64,000 nucleotides of DNA from Mermis nigrescens (lineage: Eukaryota; Nematoda; Enoplea; Mermithida; Mermithidae), in contig JAVLUZ010000145.1 in the NCBI GenBank assembly GCA_036768485.1, forward strand, positions 19,656,706 through 19,720,705, written 5' to 3'. Under the pieces are notes generated by a model. That model worked only from the letters and a program-made list of their open reading frames with translations, was not told where the DNA came from and did not search any database. The stretch's first letter is position 1. Each line of letters starts with the position of its first letter. Position numbers and translations under genes: made by a program. Shown here piece by piece: positions 1-12,800 of the stretch.

Positions 1-994
1 GCTCGTCCGTCATTTTTTTACTTTTGTTTTTGTTTTTATTTCAATTTTTTCATGTGTTTTGCCGATGTTTTTACAAAATTCATGTTTTTTTCTTGTGCTG
101 CCTATCGCTACAGTAACGCTAGAGCTATGTGATTTTTGTGCTAGAATACAACGCCGTTTTTAACGTCTTACGGCACCTTGCACTGCTGCAGTGTAAACAA
201 CAATTAACTAGATGTGGTCGTGTATGACAATTACGACTTAGGATTTAGCTTAAGCTTAGCTATAGAATAGTTTTAAGTTTAGCTCCAATATTAGGCCAGC
301 TTAAACCTGGCTTAGCTAACTTTACAGAAGGTAACTCGCGCAGCCTGTACCCCGTGCGTATAACATGGGGGCTGAGGATCTCCCACCCAAAATTGGTCAC
401 CCACCGCTCACCCCCATACCCCCAAAGTCAGAACTTGTTTACCTGTTCCCCGGTTTCGGCAAAGGCTTGACCTTTTTTGGTAATTCTTAGTGTTTTTGTA
501 AAACAATTTTTAACCAAAACCTGAAGCTCATTCAGCCCCCCTCTTAAAATGATCGACTGCCCCTTGCCGTAATTTCGGACTGTTGTACGTCTGTGGACCT
601 ACTTTACATTGAAAAGCTTGCTTCTTAGAGTTACTCTTTTATACTGGGTCGCCTATCGTGCATTTCGATTAAATAAGGAGAAACCTGTGAATTTGACATT
701 GTAAATCAAATATTGAAATATGGAAATGTGAAATAAATTGATTCACAAGTATATTTCGGGTGTCCAAGGATTAAAAAGTTTGGACAAATCGGACAACAAA
801 TAATGATAAATAATAAATGCTTATGTAAATAACCGAACATGTTGAACTATGAAGAACTACTGTGAAGTGTTAACAAGCTATCCGTGTATCTACTTGGTTT
901 CCTGTAAAGGATGCTGGAAGGAATATACGAAAATAATATTTTCCAATTAAACACAACTGAAATTTTTAGGCTTTAGTTATAGTTAATATTAATA
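1..994. other. Non-coding, presumed CELF intron
   Basis: No exon or ORF with coding character is visible. Positions 355-600 hold a G/C-run segment resembling the 194 bp MITE at 7469 (a 'ctcccacccaaa' stretch followed by 'cccccaaag'). The rest is AT-rich and looks unique. It lies upstream of the first recognisable CELF exon, so it is inferred to be intronic. Confidence 0.4.
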
Positions 995-1035
995 ATAGTT
1001 ATTAGGGATGCAACGGGTAGTGAATTTTGGTGTAT

Positions 1036-1165
1036 TCGGGTTCGGGTTCGGGTTCGAGTAGTTCATCCAAGTCTATTCGGGTTCGGGTTCGGGTAGTCTA
1101 CTTTAATTTATTCGGGTTCGCGTTCGGGTATCAAAATCAATACCCGATCGGGTTCGAGTTCGGGT
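1036..1165. repeat. TTCGGG hexamer array, left end of hAT element
   Basis: Imperfect repeats of ATTCGGGTTCGGG, interrupted by short AT stretches. A matching array in the same orientation sits at the right end. The location just inside the transposon ends suggests subterminal transposase-binding repeats rather than a telomere remnant. Confidence 0.7.
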
Positions 1166-1318
1166 ATTTCAGTAAGTATATAAGAATACCAGTGTATAGC
1201 AAATTTCTTAGGTACATGCAGTGCTTCTTTTTTGTACAAGGTCCGTTTGTACATGTACAAAGATGGTCCCCAAAAGTCTTTGTACATTTTGTACATGCAC
1301 ATTTTTGTGTATATAATA

Positions 1319-2215
1319 TGCAAATTCTGCCATTTCAAAGATATATAGGACAAACAATTACTCGTTTCGGCGCGAAGCGCCAAAAATTTTTTGGGAATTT
1401 TATGCCTTTTTACAGTTTCTGCTTCCCAAAAATCTTTGTTTATTTTGTACATACAAATTTTTGGGTACTATAATATGGTACACTAGCGATTCTAGTGTGG
1501 TAAAAACAGAGTTGTTCGACTTTTGGTAGTGTATTATAGCTAATTTCTGGGTCTCTAAGGGCAAAATCATTAAGAATTGTCTTAAAACGGCGCGAAGCGC
1601 CGAAAAATTTGACATTTTTCCATTGTAAATGCAAATTCTGCCATTTTAAAAATATATAGGACAAACAATTACTCATTTGGACGCGAAGCCCCCGAAATTT
1701 TAAGGAATTTTCCACCTTTTTACAGTTTTTGTCTTCCCAAAAATCGTTGCACATTTTGTACACGCAAATTTTTAGGTACTATAATATGGTGCAATAACGA
1801 TTTTAGTGTGGTAAAACAGAGTTGTTCGACTTTTGGTAGTGTATTTTAGCTAATTTCTGGGTCTCTAAGGGCAAAATCACTAAGAATTGTCTTATAACAG
1901 TGCGAAACGCCGAAAAATTTTGACATTTTTCCATTGTAAATGCAAATTCTGCCATTTTAAAAATATATAGGACAAACAATTACTCATCTCGACGCGAAGC
2001 CCCGGAAATATTTAGGAATTTTCCACCTTTTTACAGTTTTTGTCTTCCCAAAAATCTTTGCATATTTTGTACGCACAAATTTTTGGGTACTATAATATTT
2101 CACAGTAGCGATTTTAGTGTTGTAAAAACAGAGTTTTTCGACTTTTGGTAGTGTATTTTAGCTAATTTCTGGGTCTCTTAGGGCAACAATCCCTATTTGA
2201 AATGCAATTTCTGCT
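1319..2215. repeat. Three tandem units of about 310 bp
   Basis: The phrase 'gcaaattctgccatttt' recurs at about 1320, 1630 and 1940. Each unit carries a GGCGCGAAGCGCC-type dyad, 'acagagttgttcgacttttgg' type sequence and a 'tttgtacat' motif. The same module, without the tandem order, recurs near 14830, 23300, 25500 and 26550 in other elements. Confidence 0.75.
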
Positions 2216-2879
2216 ATTATCATTTCGGCGTGAAGCGCCGAGAATTTTTGCGAGTTTCAGACCTTTTTTTCAATTTATGTCTTCCCAAAAAGTCTTTGTA
2301 CATCGGTAAAAATCTTTGCCGAGTACAAAAAAAAACAAAAACACCGGTAGCATGTAAGCCAGATGTTACAATTTTTATTATTATTAGATGCCTAGTGCTT
2401 AATTATTCATAATGTTTCACTCAAATTTCCATTGATTTTCCTTCCTCCTCTCAGTGTGCAAGAACGCTAATGTAAATGAGAGGTAGCGCTCTGTGTATTG
2501 TGTCTGATATACACCTACGATATAACACTAACAACGAAATTTCTTGCATGGAGAAACTGCCGAAAAACTGTTATTCGTGAAGTTTAATTTGATAGAAACC
2601 AGGTTATATTACGACCAAAGATGCAATGTTTAGCATTTTATACGATATCATTTGGCAATCGTTTTGTGAAATAAAAAGATTAAAAATCCACATGAACCGA
2701 TTGAAATATACCACTTAATTACGTAGCCATTTATGTGTACTTGATAACTAAATGAAATTCAGCGTTTTAGGGTCGAGTAAACTGAAAACGGCGCAAAAAT
2801 CCGAAAATTTTATAATCTTTGACATACAATTTTGGGATTTTAGAGGTTAAAAATACCTGAATAAACCCGAATAAAATCC

Positions 2880-3022
2880 ATAAACATTCGGGTTCGGGTT
2901 CGAGTAGTTATAATAATTTTATTCGGGTTCGGATTCGGGTTCGGGTTGTCAAGTTCACTTTATTCGGGTTCGGGTCTTGAATTTTGTTCGGGTACCCGAG
3001 TATTCGGGTTCGGGTTCGGGTA
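2880..3022. repeat. TTCGGG hexamer array, right end of hAT element
   Basis: Repeats of ATTCGGGTTCGGG up to 10 bp from the right terminus, in the same orientation as the array at 1036-1165. Confidence 0.7.
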
Positions 3023-3040
3023 TGCATCCCTAATAGTTAT

Positions 3041-3696
3041 TAATATTATTAATTATTAATTATTAATATTAATAATAGTCTAATCTGATTTAATGCTTTT
3101 CAGTTAATATTGCTAATATTGCTTTAAAGCAGACTGTTACATCTACGGGTGATTAGAGATAATCAGAAATGAGCGAGAATTTGAAATATTTAATTGGCAA
3201 TGATTAAATAATTAACAAATAAAAAATTAGAAATAAGCCAAAATCAACTATCTCTACACATTCAACCGGAACTGGATTATCAAGAATTAAACACTTTCAT
3301 TTTTAGCGCTCTTAATCTTGATAGGGAAATAGGATTTCAGTAAGGAGGCTGTTGTAACCCAGTCTTTCCACAAACATTTAAAAATTAACTATCGACAGGC
3401 ATAATAGCATTTTATCGCCTTTTCATAACCTACTTTCATTCAAAATTATTTTGATGCGAAATTTTTCAGAAAAAACCAAAATTTTTGGGAATTATTCTGT
3501 GCACGAAAGTGCTAATGTTGTCTGAATTTTTCAATTTTAGCAAAAAACAGAAAACTAGTATAGACGGAGACTGAAGTACTGTTCTGTTTCTTATATTCGA
3601 GCACTTAAGCAATTTATACAAACCTATCAAAGCATTTAGCGAATTTCCGGACTTTTTGGGTAAAAAAACGGGAGAAAAACTTAATCGAATTAGTCC
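3041..3696. other. AT-rich spacer, no feature seen
   Basis: Unique-looking AT-rich sequence between two transposons. I see no exon, RNA gene or recognisable repeat. Confidence 0.4.
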
Positions 3697-3704
3697 TTTT
3701 GCTC

Positions 3705-4431
3705 CACTGTTTTTTTGTACGAGACAAAGATTTTGAGGCTCGTACAAAGATTTTCGGAGCCATCTTTATACAATGTACAAAAGCTTTTGGGGCAAAGTAA
3801 TAGTAATTTTAACACTTTTTTGAGTATTTTTTAGCAAAATTTCAAAATTTTAGGCGCTTCGCGCCGAATATCATAATTACATTGTATTTAGCTCCAAGCG
3901 CTGGCTCCAAAATCTATCTTTAAGCATCTCTGTACAGATTTAAGCATCTTTTACATCTATTTCTACTGTTTTATAAAGATTTTATGCAGAAAAAAGAACT
4001 ATTAAACAACTTTGCACTGTTTTCTGCCGTTTGAAGATAAAATTGACTCTTTTATCTTTGCGTTGCATTAAATTCATAAGCAAAATGGTGTCTATTATGA
4101 GATTCACTCAGCTCATTGCAATCGCTTTATTATTTATAATTGTGTAACACAAGTTATTTTAACTTACTGAGTCGAATTTTATGTGTAATTTCAACCTAAG
4201 ACTCATGAAAATTTTGGTGTTTCGCGCCGAACTAATATAACCAGCTGAATTTAGGACAAAGTTACACCTTTTGCGAAGCGTGCGGGAACGGATAACAATC
4301 TAGTAGTATGTAAAAATGTGTACATTCAATAGCATATCTATACGTTATATGTACAAAAAACTTTCGCTCGTACAAAGACTTTTCCGGAGATCTTTGTACA
4401 TGTACAAAGAGGCTCCTACAAAAAAACAGTG
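3705..4431. mobile_element. CACTG-family hAT-like MITE, copy 1
   Basis: A 727 bp element with terminal inverted repeats CACTGTTTTTTTGTAC and its complement. It is flanked by a perfect 8-bp duplication, TTTTGCTC, at 3697-3704 and 4432-4439. A close relative of 744 bp lies at 12905-13648. The interior holds a GGCGCTTCGCGCC dyad at about 3852 and, near the right end, the palindrome TCTTTGTACATGTACAAAGA. There is no transposase ORF. Confidence 0.85.
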
Positions 4432-4439
4432 TTTTGCTC

Positions 4440-5689
4440 AGAAAATCGTTGGAAGGTGTACGATAGCCTTCGTTGCCTTCCATAAGGTACCTCTGACTGC
4501 AACAATATACATTTTAGGTTGTCAAGGAAGTAAAATCTTGGGCTCAAAAATAGTGGATACGCGTCTAAAATATCGCTTTTCGGCGTGTCTTATGATGCTC
4601 TATCTTCTAGAGCATAAACATCAGAAAAATTTAAAAAAATCATGAATACTCAATTGAATTGAGCAAAATATGGGCAATCCGAAAATTTGGCACTTTTTTG
4701 CAAATAGATCAGTAGAAAACGCTCAAAAGAGCACCTTTTCTACGAATTTTTAGGAAAATTTTGGAAAATCCCTAAGTATGGGGGTGAAAGAATTTGTGGG
4801 GGAGATAAAAACCCCCGAATCCACAGATTATGCCACTGGCGGTTTTAGAGGAGAAGGGGCGGGCGGCCGCCTCTCTGTCGTCAGAAAATATTTGGGCACA
4901 ATGAAGAATAGATGTGTGTTTTTTCGATTTTAGCTATTTTTATCATGATTTTTAAATTTTTTCCGGCGCTTCGCTCCCGAATAATACTCATCAATGACAT
5001 TTATTGACTTTCATATTGCTCTATTGAATTTAAAGTTAATTTATATCAGAAGAGCAGTTTTGTATAGAACAAAGCTCCTATAATGATTTCTCGAGTGTTT
5101 TTTCGGCGATTTGTGTCGATCTGCATTAATTTCGCGAGTTTTTCATTAAAACATGAAAAATTTCGAAAGTTCTAAACTTTTTTTGCATCAGAAATAATTC
5201 CGCCCATCAAAAGACAGCAAAAAACCGGTACTTTGAACATAATATAGGAATATCTGGACAATGTTTGACACTATTAGGAAAATTTTGGGTTCCGCATCCT
5301 CTGTCAGAAAATCCTAAATCCGCCACTAGATCATGCATGGTAGTCACCAGACATGCAGAGCATGGAAATTCTAAGGGGTGAAATAAAAAAATTGCTTAAA
5401 ATGCCTGTTTGGGCTTACAAATAGTCGATATGCGTCAAAAACATCAAATTTGGGCGTTTATGACTATTCTTAGCTTTTATTGAACATATAGACGTAGAGA
5501 GATTCCGAAGAAATATCAAACAACTCAAATAAATGGAACGAAACAGTCAAAAAATGAGTATATGGCGTGAAGCGCCGAGAATTTGACACTTTAGAGTCAA
5601 AAAAATCGCTAAAAACGATTTAACAATAGAATTTTTTTAGAAACTTTCAAAAAAATTTTAGGTTGAAAGAATTTTTTGGAGGGGGGAAG
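4440..5689. other. Intron with fragments of old repeats
   Basis: Contains decayed repeat pieces, including two 'ttgggct' segments ending near 4620 and 5490 with a 'gatgctctat' type motif also found near 9350, 16770, 21880 and 22270. GGCGCTTCGC dyads occur at about 4968 and 5565. No coding sequence is apparent. Confidence 0.4.
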
Positions 5690-5945
5690 CATGGGTGGGC
5701 AGAACCAAATTTTTGAGGAGGGGGGGGGGGGTGAAAAAGTTTTCAAAGGTTAAAAAATGGTCTTAAAAGTGCTTGTATCACGGAAAAAAACACCATTTTT
5801 CGACGTTTCTCATCGAGCACTATCCAATGGCATCAAAAAATCGCTAAAAAGCAAAAAAATTTAAAAGGGGTGGGGGGTATTTTGATTTCTGGGGGGTGTT
5901 TCAACTTCTGGGGGTGCATACCCCCAAACCCCACGCCCATGTGTG
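5690..5945 (+). mobile_element. MITE A, copy 1
   Basis: Starts CATGGGTGGGC and ends GCCCATGTGTG. Flanks GGGGGAAG and GGTGAAAG match at 6 of 8 positions, an aged target duplication. The body has the family landmarks: 'ggtcaaaaaatgg', 'atggcatcaaaaaa' and G-runs near the right end. Confidence 0.75.
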
Positions 5946-6647
5946 GGTGAAAGCCCTCAAATTTCCTCCTCCTGATCATGTACGATGGCTACGAATCTTT
6001 TCGTTTTGAATATTTTATCGTTTTACGGCCTAAAATCGTATGTTGCCAATTTTTCTGTGTAGTATCAAATCAATGCTTGATAATTGAACGTGTTAAATTG
6101 GTTCGACGTGATGCGTTGGCTCTCAAACAGGCTCTTTAGCCTACATTGTCATCTCGAAATTAAAATTTTGTTTTCTATGTGTTCCATAACAACTATCCGC
6201 TTCAGTACTTAAAAATTTTGTATCGAAAATTGAAAGGGGGCCCTTTTTTCAAGACTGCAACAAATCGGATTTAGGAGAAAAATGTACACAGACAAGCCAA
6301 AAACAAGCAACTTTATAACATCCTATTATTATGGATTGGAACCGTGCTACGGAGTTAAAAATTTTAATTCAAAGCGCAATAATTAAATTATTAAGTTGTA
6401 AATTGATTTAAATTTTTGTTTTAAATTAATAATTAAAATTTTTGGTTTATTATTTAAATTAACAAATAAAGTAACAATAAATTCAATAATAAAATTTATT
6501 AGTTCAGGTCGATGACGTTGTAACAGTTCTTGTCGTCTTGAAAAAATGAAATTTTAATAAAATTTTGCAAAGATTTTATTTATTGGTTAAGAATTAAAAT
6601 TTTTGTAATTTTACTAAAATGGTTCGCGTATCGATGGAAATTCACAG
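5946..6647. other. Unique intron sequence before CELF exon
   Basis: AT-rich sequence without recognisable repeats, ending in the splice acceptor 'ttcacag' at 6641-6647. Confidence 0.45.
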
Positions 6648-6830
6648 GGCTGCTCGAATCCTTTGGTAGTAAAATTGGCCGATTCGCAGAAGGAGAAAGA
6701 GCAGAAAAAGGCCACTTCCGGTCAGGCGATGCCTAAACAAAGTGTAAACGAATCGGTCGCTAATTTGGCGGCGGTCCAAATGGCTCAGTCGCTAATAGCT
6801 CAAAACCAAGCCATTGGCTCATATTTAAAC
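6648..6830 (+). CDS. CELF exon: end of RRM2 and start of linker
   Basis: Acceptor ttcacag, donor gtgcgt, phase 0 at both ends. It encodes [19 protein letters not shown], the last strand of RRM2, then a Gln/Ala-rich linker ending IGSYLN. Confidence 0.9.
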
Positions 6831-9800
6831 GTGCGTGTCTATTTGTAGCTACTCGAAAAATTTTATATAAAAACCGAAAAATATATAAATTTTTGAATTT
6901 TGCATAATTTTCTACACTATTCAGGGAATGATTAGAAGAATCTGAAGGATGCATATAAGTCATTTTGCACGGATGGTTGATTTGTTTGAAAAGTCATGTT
7001 TCATAAATAATTTGGATTATAGAGATGTAAAATGAAAACATGTTGTGAAAATATTAATAGAATTTGAAATTATTTATTCAAGAAATTGAAGGTCAAGCAA
7101 ACGATCTTCGTGATATTCAGCATACTTCAGATGACGAATATTTACCTTTTATTTATTTATTCATTTATTTATTTATTTTTTTCATATCGATGACTTTCTG
7201 TTATTATTGACAAGTGTTTGCTGAAAGACGGTTATTTTTGGGAAATAGCAAATGTTATTTGTATTATAAATGTACAATGTAAAGCCGGGAAAATTAGGAA
7301 TTCAAGCGTTTTGCAGCTTTTTCTTCGACATCCCGGTAGACTTATTTTTTTGCCGCACTTTTTTTCTACGGTTAGCAAAAAGAATTGAGTTTTTTGTGAC
7401 AAGACTTCCATTCTATGTTTCCTAACAGCGGTAGTATGTAAATTGTAAATTGTCAAAACAGTGTAAACCATACATGTAACAGGGGATGGGAGGGATCCCT
7501 CCACCCAAAGTCGGACGTCCCCCCATTCCCTCCCCTCCCCAAAGCCGGAAAGTTTTTGACCCCCTTCTTCCCCGATTTTTGGAAAAAATCGAATTTTTTG
7601 GCCGTTTTTTGGCCCGAAATGGCCGGGACCCCCTTTCCGAATTTCGAGTCGTTACATTTATGGTGTAAACTGAAACTCGCATCCTTCTATGCAAAAATCA
7701 ACTAGTCAGACCAGAGAAATAAAAAGACGTGAGAAAAAACTGAGCAAAACGTCAAAATAACGGTAAAACTAGATTTTTTTGATCAATTTCAGGTACTTTT
7801 AAAGAAATTTTCCATTCATTCATTATATCGCGACGGACGCATTAAGTAGTGGACCGTTTACAGTATTTTACGAATGCAAGTACGTGTGAATAACGAAAGT
7901 ATTTGAGCAGCAGATTTTATGCAATTATCCAACCTAAATTGACGTGATTGCTGTAAAAACTGCATTAGTAGGCTTATTTAACCTTTATTCAATTTAGGTC
8001 AAAAAGATGAAAAATGGAGGAAAGGCCATTGTTTTCTCGTTTTATGGATTATTTTAGTTTAAACTACATAGAGGTCACTGTTATCGTATTTTTAAGACGC
8101 TTCAATAAGTCAAATCTACACAGGTTACACAGGTTATTATTTTTTCCTTACTTTCTTCCTATTCTTCTCTTGCATTTTTTTCTTGCTCAACAATCCTACA
8201 TATATTTGTTCACCTTTTTACAAATTTTAAGCAATTCGAAGTATTTTTGAGGTTTACTCTTGTTTCCGATTTTTATTTTCTTTCACTTGTCTTCCATTTG
8301 CCTCAATTTACTATCAGTCATTCGGGTAATTTTAGTTTTGAATCATCACATTTCTGCAAATTTTTCTTTCTTTAATGAATACATAATTTAATCGTTTTCC
8401 AAATTTAATATATTTGATCAAAATTTTATAATTTAACCTGAGATGGCTTACAATTACGTTTATTTGTCGCGATTTTGTAAATTGAGCCGATCGACAAAAT
8501 GCTGCATTTTGATCTGTCGGTTAATTTTTTCTATTTTATTTTGAGAACTGCAGCTTTGAGCTTTTGGCTAAAAATTTTATTAGTTTTAATTTGATTTAAA
8601 TTTAATTTTGTTTAAATTACATAGGTCAAATTAATATTTTTTAATTCTGTTGCATAAAATTAAACTTCAGTCTTGTTCTACAAGTTAAAATATTTTTACT
8701 TCTAATAGCTTAAATTTGCATCTGCGCTCTTTCCTTTCCTTTTATCTTCAATTCTTTCTATTCTAAATGTGGCCTATTTTTCAATCTACTTAATTATGTG
8801 ATAATCAAGCCGTTCTTATATGTTAGAAGGCAGATTTAAACTAGATTTTCGACATCGTCGTGAAGTTTTCACTGTTTCGTCAGGCACTTAGCTGGTTCTA
8901 TTTTGGGGGACCAACACCATTTTTTGGGGGGACTAAGCCCAGAAACGCCAAAAATGGCACAAAATAACGTTTAAAAAGTCCTGTCTTTCCGATTTTTCTG
9001 AATTTTGGGGGTCCGAACCCCCACCCCCATTCCCCCCAGAAATACGTGTCTGTGTTTCGTTTGAGAGGGCAAGACACCTATAAAATGGTTTTATTTTATT
9101 AGAAAAACGCTTTTAAAATTTAAGATATTTGAAAAATTTCGAATTTTTGAGGTTAAAGAGAACCATATTTGAGTGTGATCTTGCACTTGCTTAATGATAG
9201 CTCAACCCCTAAGATGGGCTTGGGGCTTTTTTGGGTTCAGTCGGAGACATATAAAGGAATTTAGTTTGGAGTGTGAAACCAAAACTTTTTCTATGGTGCC
9301 TTTTTTCGGGCTCAAAAACGATGGATACGCGTCAAAAACTTTATTATATGGCGTTTTTGACGATGCGCCATTTTTCTAGAACCTAAAACCATAAAGAATT
9401 TCGAAAAATACCATAAAAATAGTCCAAAAATGAGTATATGGCGCGAAGCAGCTAACATTTGACGCTTTTGAGCAGACGGATAGCCAAAAAAGCTTAAAGC
9501 CAGGCCCGTACTCAGGGGGCGGGTCCCCTCCCTTCCCGGAATAGTGAAAAATTTCAGTTCCTCCCAAGGGTCCTCCAAAGGGAAAATGGATAACTGGCGA
9601 AGTGCGCCTAAAACAACGCCAAAAAAGTGTTTTAGCGTACTTTTTATCTAGTAAACTCAAAATTTTCCGGCGCTTCGCGCCGGATTTATACTTTTTGTAT
9701 AGTTTTTCTCCTAAACCGCTTAATATCGCTCGAATTTGAGTTAGACATAGAAAGCGTGTCATTTTTCTCCAGCGCTGCGCGCCGTATTCATTTTTCAGCT

Positions 9801-12800
9801 GAGGTTTTTGCCTTCTAGCTCACTCAAAACAGCTCAAATATGAGTTATGACATGGAGAACATGAAGTTTTTCCGGCGCTTCGCGCCGGATTTATTCTTTG
9901 CCTGTTTTTGTCTTCTAGCCCGCTCAAAACCGCTCAAATTTGAGCTTGACATGCAGAGTATGATTAAACATAAAGACAGGAGATAAGAAATTACTAGTGA
10001 ATTGAATAATGAGAAATCAGTAAAGCAGATGAGAAAAAAATTTTCGAAATTTTTTTTTTACAAATTTTTCTTCACCAACAGCTCACCAAAATACGCTCAA
10101 AGCAGCCTTTATTTTCGTCCATCTCCTAATGGTTCTCCGAGATATCTGACCTCAAAAATTTTCGCCCCTCCCTCCACCAAAATGGAATCGTGGATACGGG
10201 GCTGCTTAAAATTATACGTTTTTTTATGATTTTTTTTGAAAAACCGCGAATTTTTGGGGGCAAAAGCATTTATGAGGGTTAATCGACCCCTATTCCCTCT
10301 GAGATCAGGTTTGCACGCGTCAGACTCTCCATAATCTAAAATCTTTTCGCATATCTCTAGAATGATATTTTTCACGTGGGAGGGATTTTTGTCCTTCCTC
10401 CGCCGCAATGCCCCCCAGAATAGCTAAGGTTTACTTTAGCCGGGCTCCGATGGAACTACCTCGAATTTACACTGTGAAAACGTGTTTTTTCCCTTGACAC
10501 CAATGTACTTTACACTAATACAGTTCTCACAAAATCATTGCATTTATTCTTTACACTTTACCGATAATGTTACATTTTGCGCAGGGTTTTGCAGTTTACA
10601 CGTCTGATTTTTCACTTTTTAGTTACTACAGCAAGCCGGACTCGGCCAATTTAATATTCAACAGCAATTGGCTCTGTTAGCTCAAGCTAATCAAAATGGC
10701 GGTATAAGTTCGCCTATGTACTCGGGCCACTCGATCGCTTCAAATTTGCCCGGTTTGACCGGCTTGATGAATTATGGATCCAATGCCGGTATATTTTTCG
10801 TTTTTTTATATTTTTCCTTGGAAAAATGTACTTTACACTGATATGCTAAGCGTTTAGGGGTAATATTATAAAATACCATCGGCTCGATTACTCAGTTTTA
10901 GTCTCTCTTTTTCCTTTTCTTTACTCTGCCACACGGTGTGTAAAGAGCGTGTAAAGTTTTACTGTAAGGTTACAACATAATTTTTATGAAGTTTTGATGG
11001 GGCACACGACTTTATAGTCTGTTTTTTTGATATAGACAATTGATTAAGCTAGGTATCACTTTTTTATTTTTTAAAGTGGCTTACTTCTAAACTGGCAGTG
11101 TAGAGAGTGGAAAGAATCTGAGGGTGAAAACAGGCATTTTGGCCTCTTATTTGTCAGCCATTAAATCCGGTTATGATTCCCAAGAAATTTTTTTCAGATA
11201 GAAATGTACTGCGACTCAAAGGCTACTTTTAGTTTACCAGCAAACTTTTTCTCACTCAATATGGAGTTAGATATTGGGGTTTAAACTTTACACACTAGAG
11301 GATGATGCGAGGAACAGGGCTGTCTCAGATTTCTCCGGAACTCCTCCGGTTATAAGCCGCGACTAATTGGATAGAATAAAAATGAGTACGTTCCAAGGGC
11401 TACACGTATCAGCAAACTGCGTTCACAAAACGCAGTATTGAGTTACTTATGGAGGTATAAAGCTCGAAATCAGGGGGAGGTTTAGCATGGGGTGAAAAAA
11501 CGCGTATTCTTCCCTTTTTGATTGATCAATACCTCCAGAAGGATGCGGACCAAATGTTTTTCACGCACAAACGTACTTCGACTCGATGGCTATAAACTGG
11601 TCCGAACTGAATTTCTTTAAACTCAATGAAGAGTTGAATTCGGATTTTCAAAGTTTATAATCTGTTGGATGGCGTAAAAATACGTTTTGGTCCTTTTTTT
11701 GTTCTCTAATTTCTCCCGTTGAAGTCAGGATAAGTCTAATAGAATAAAAATAAATAACTTCCTATGGGGTACACTTTACAGCAAATTGTGTTTATTGACA
11801 TCAATTTTGAGCAGGAGCGGGAGGTGTAAAGTCAAACATTGGGGGTGTAAAGCGTGTTCCTGCCTTGTTTTATTCTGCCAACTTCTCCTGTTATGAGTCT
11901 GGAAGTCTGAAAATGTACCAGGGGTCAACCGTCATACACCTATTAGGCGCGTGTGTTTACACCCAACAGTGGTGTGAATTGGTTTACATTATCGAACATT
12001 TATTTGTCTTTAGAAGATTGTAGAGTGTTATTTATTTCATAAATGTTGATCGCAATATCGGAATCACGAATCCAACTAAAATCTTCTTTACACTCGATGG
12101 TTGTGCAAAGTGTATACCGAAAACTGTTTTTAGTCCTATAGCATTGTGGAAGCTAAAGTTTTCTCAAAATGTTCTATTTAATGTTAGAATTACGAATCTG
12201 ACTGTTAGTTTTCTCTACACTTAGTAGTTGTGTAAAGGTTACATTATTCATTAATTGCTTATGTGTAAAGTTTACACTAGTGATCGACCAGGGCGACTTT
12301 TTTGGCCGGGGCGGTACCGGGGCTGGAAAAAATCCCCGGCCCCGGCCGGGGCTGGCCGGGGTCAGACACGGAAAATATTATTGCATGACACATACTTGGG
12401 GTGGGCATAGGAAAAGAAATGATGAGCGACTGCTCCATTCAGTAGTAAATGGCAAGCGCAAAGTTAGATGCACCTTTTCATATCAAGTTTTATTACTATT
12501 TATGTCACAAGAAACAAATTTAGTCCAGCGTTTCATTGTCTGAATCATCAATAAAGTCTATGTTGCTGCTATTGGCACACTCTATATCATTTGAATCCTC
12601 GCTACTGCTACTGCTGCTGTAGTGATTGGATGCAATCACACCTGGGCAATAGCTCATCCCAGCCCGTCCATGGAACGGGCTGGCACAGTAGCTGGACGGG
12701 TTGTAGGGTCTATTTGGATGGGCTGATTTTGAAAAAATGCGATAAAACAGTGGAAAATCCAAGAAAATTGCCATTTTAACCTATTTTCAGCCCAACTAAG

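Larger units (their letters stand above)
1003..3032. mobile_element. Non-autonomous hAT-like element, 2.03 kb
   Basis: The element starts TAGGGATGCA and ends TGCATCCCTA, a perfect 10-bp terminal inverted repeat. It is flanked by a perfect 8-bp duplication, ATAGTTAT, at 995-1002 and 3033-3040. An 8-bp duplication and TAGGGATGCA ends are typical of hAT elements. Just inside each end is an array of TTCGGG hexamers in the same orientation. The core is three tandem copies of a unit of about 310 bp. No transposase ORF remains, so it is a cargo-type non-autonomous copy. Confidence 0.85.

Noticed and set aside
1036..1165. Telomere-like (TTCGGG)n
   Set aside because: The array lies just inside a transposon end with a target duplication, is short and imperfect, and has a partner at the other end.
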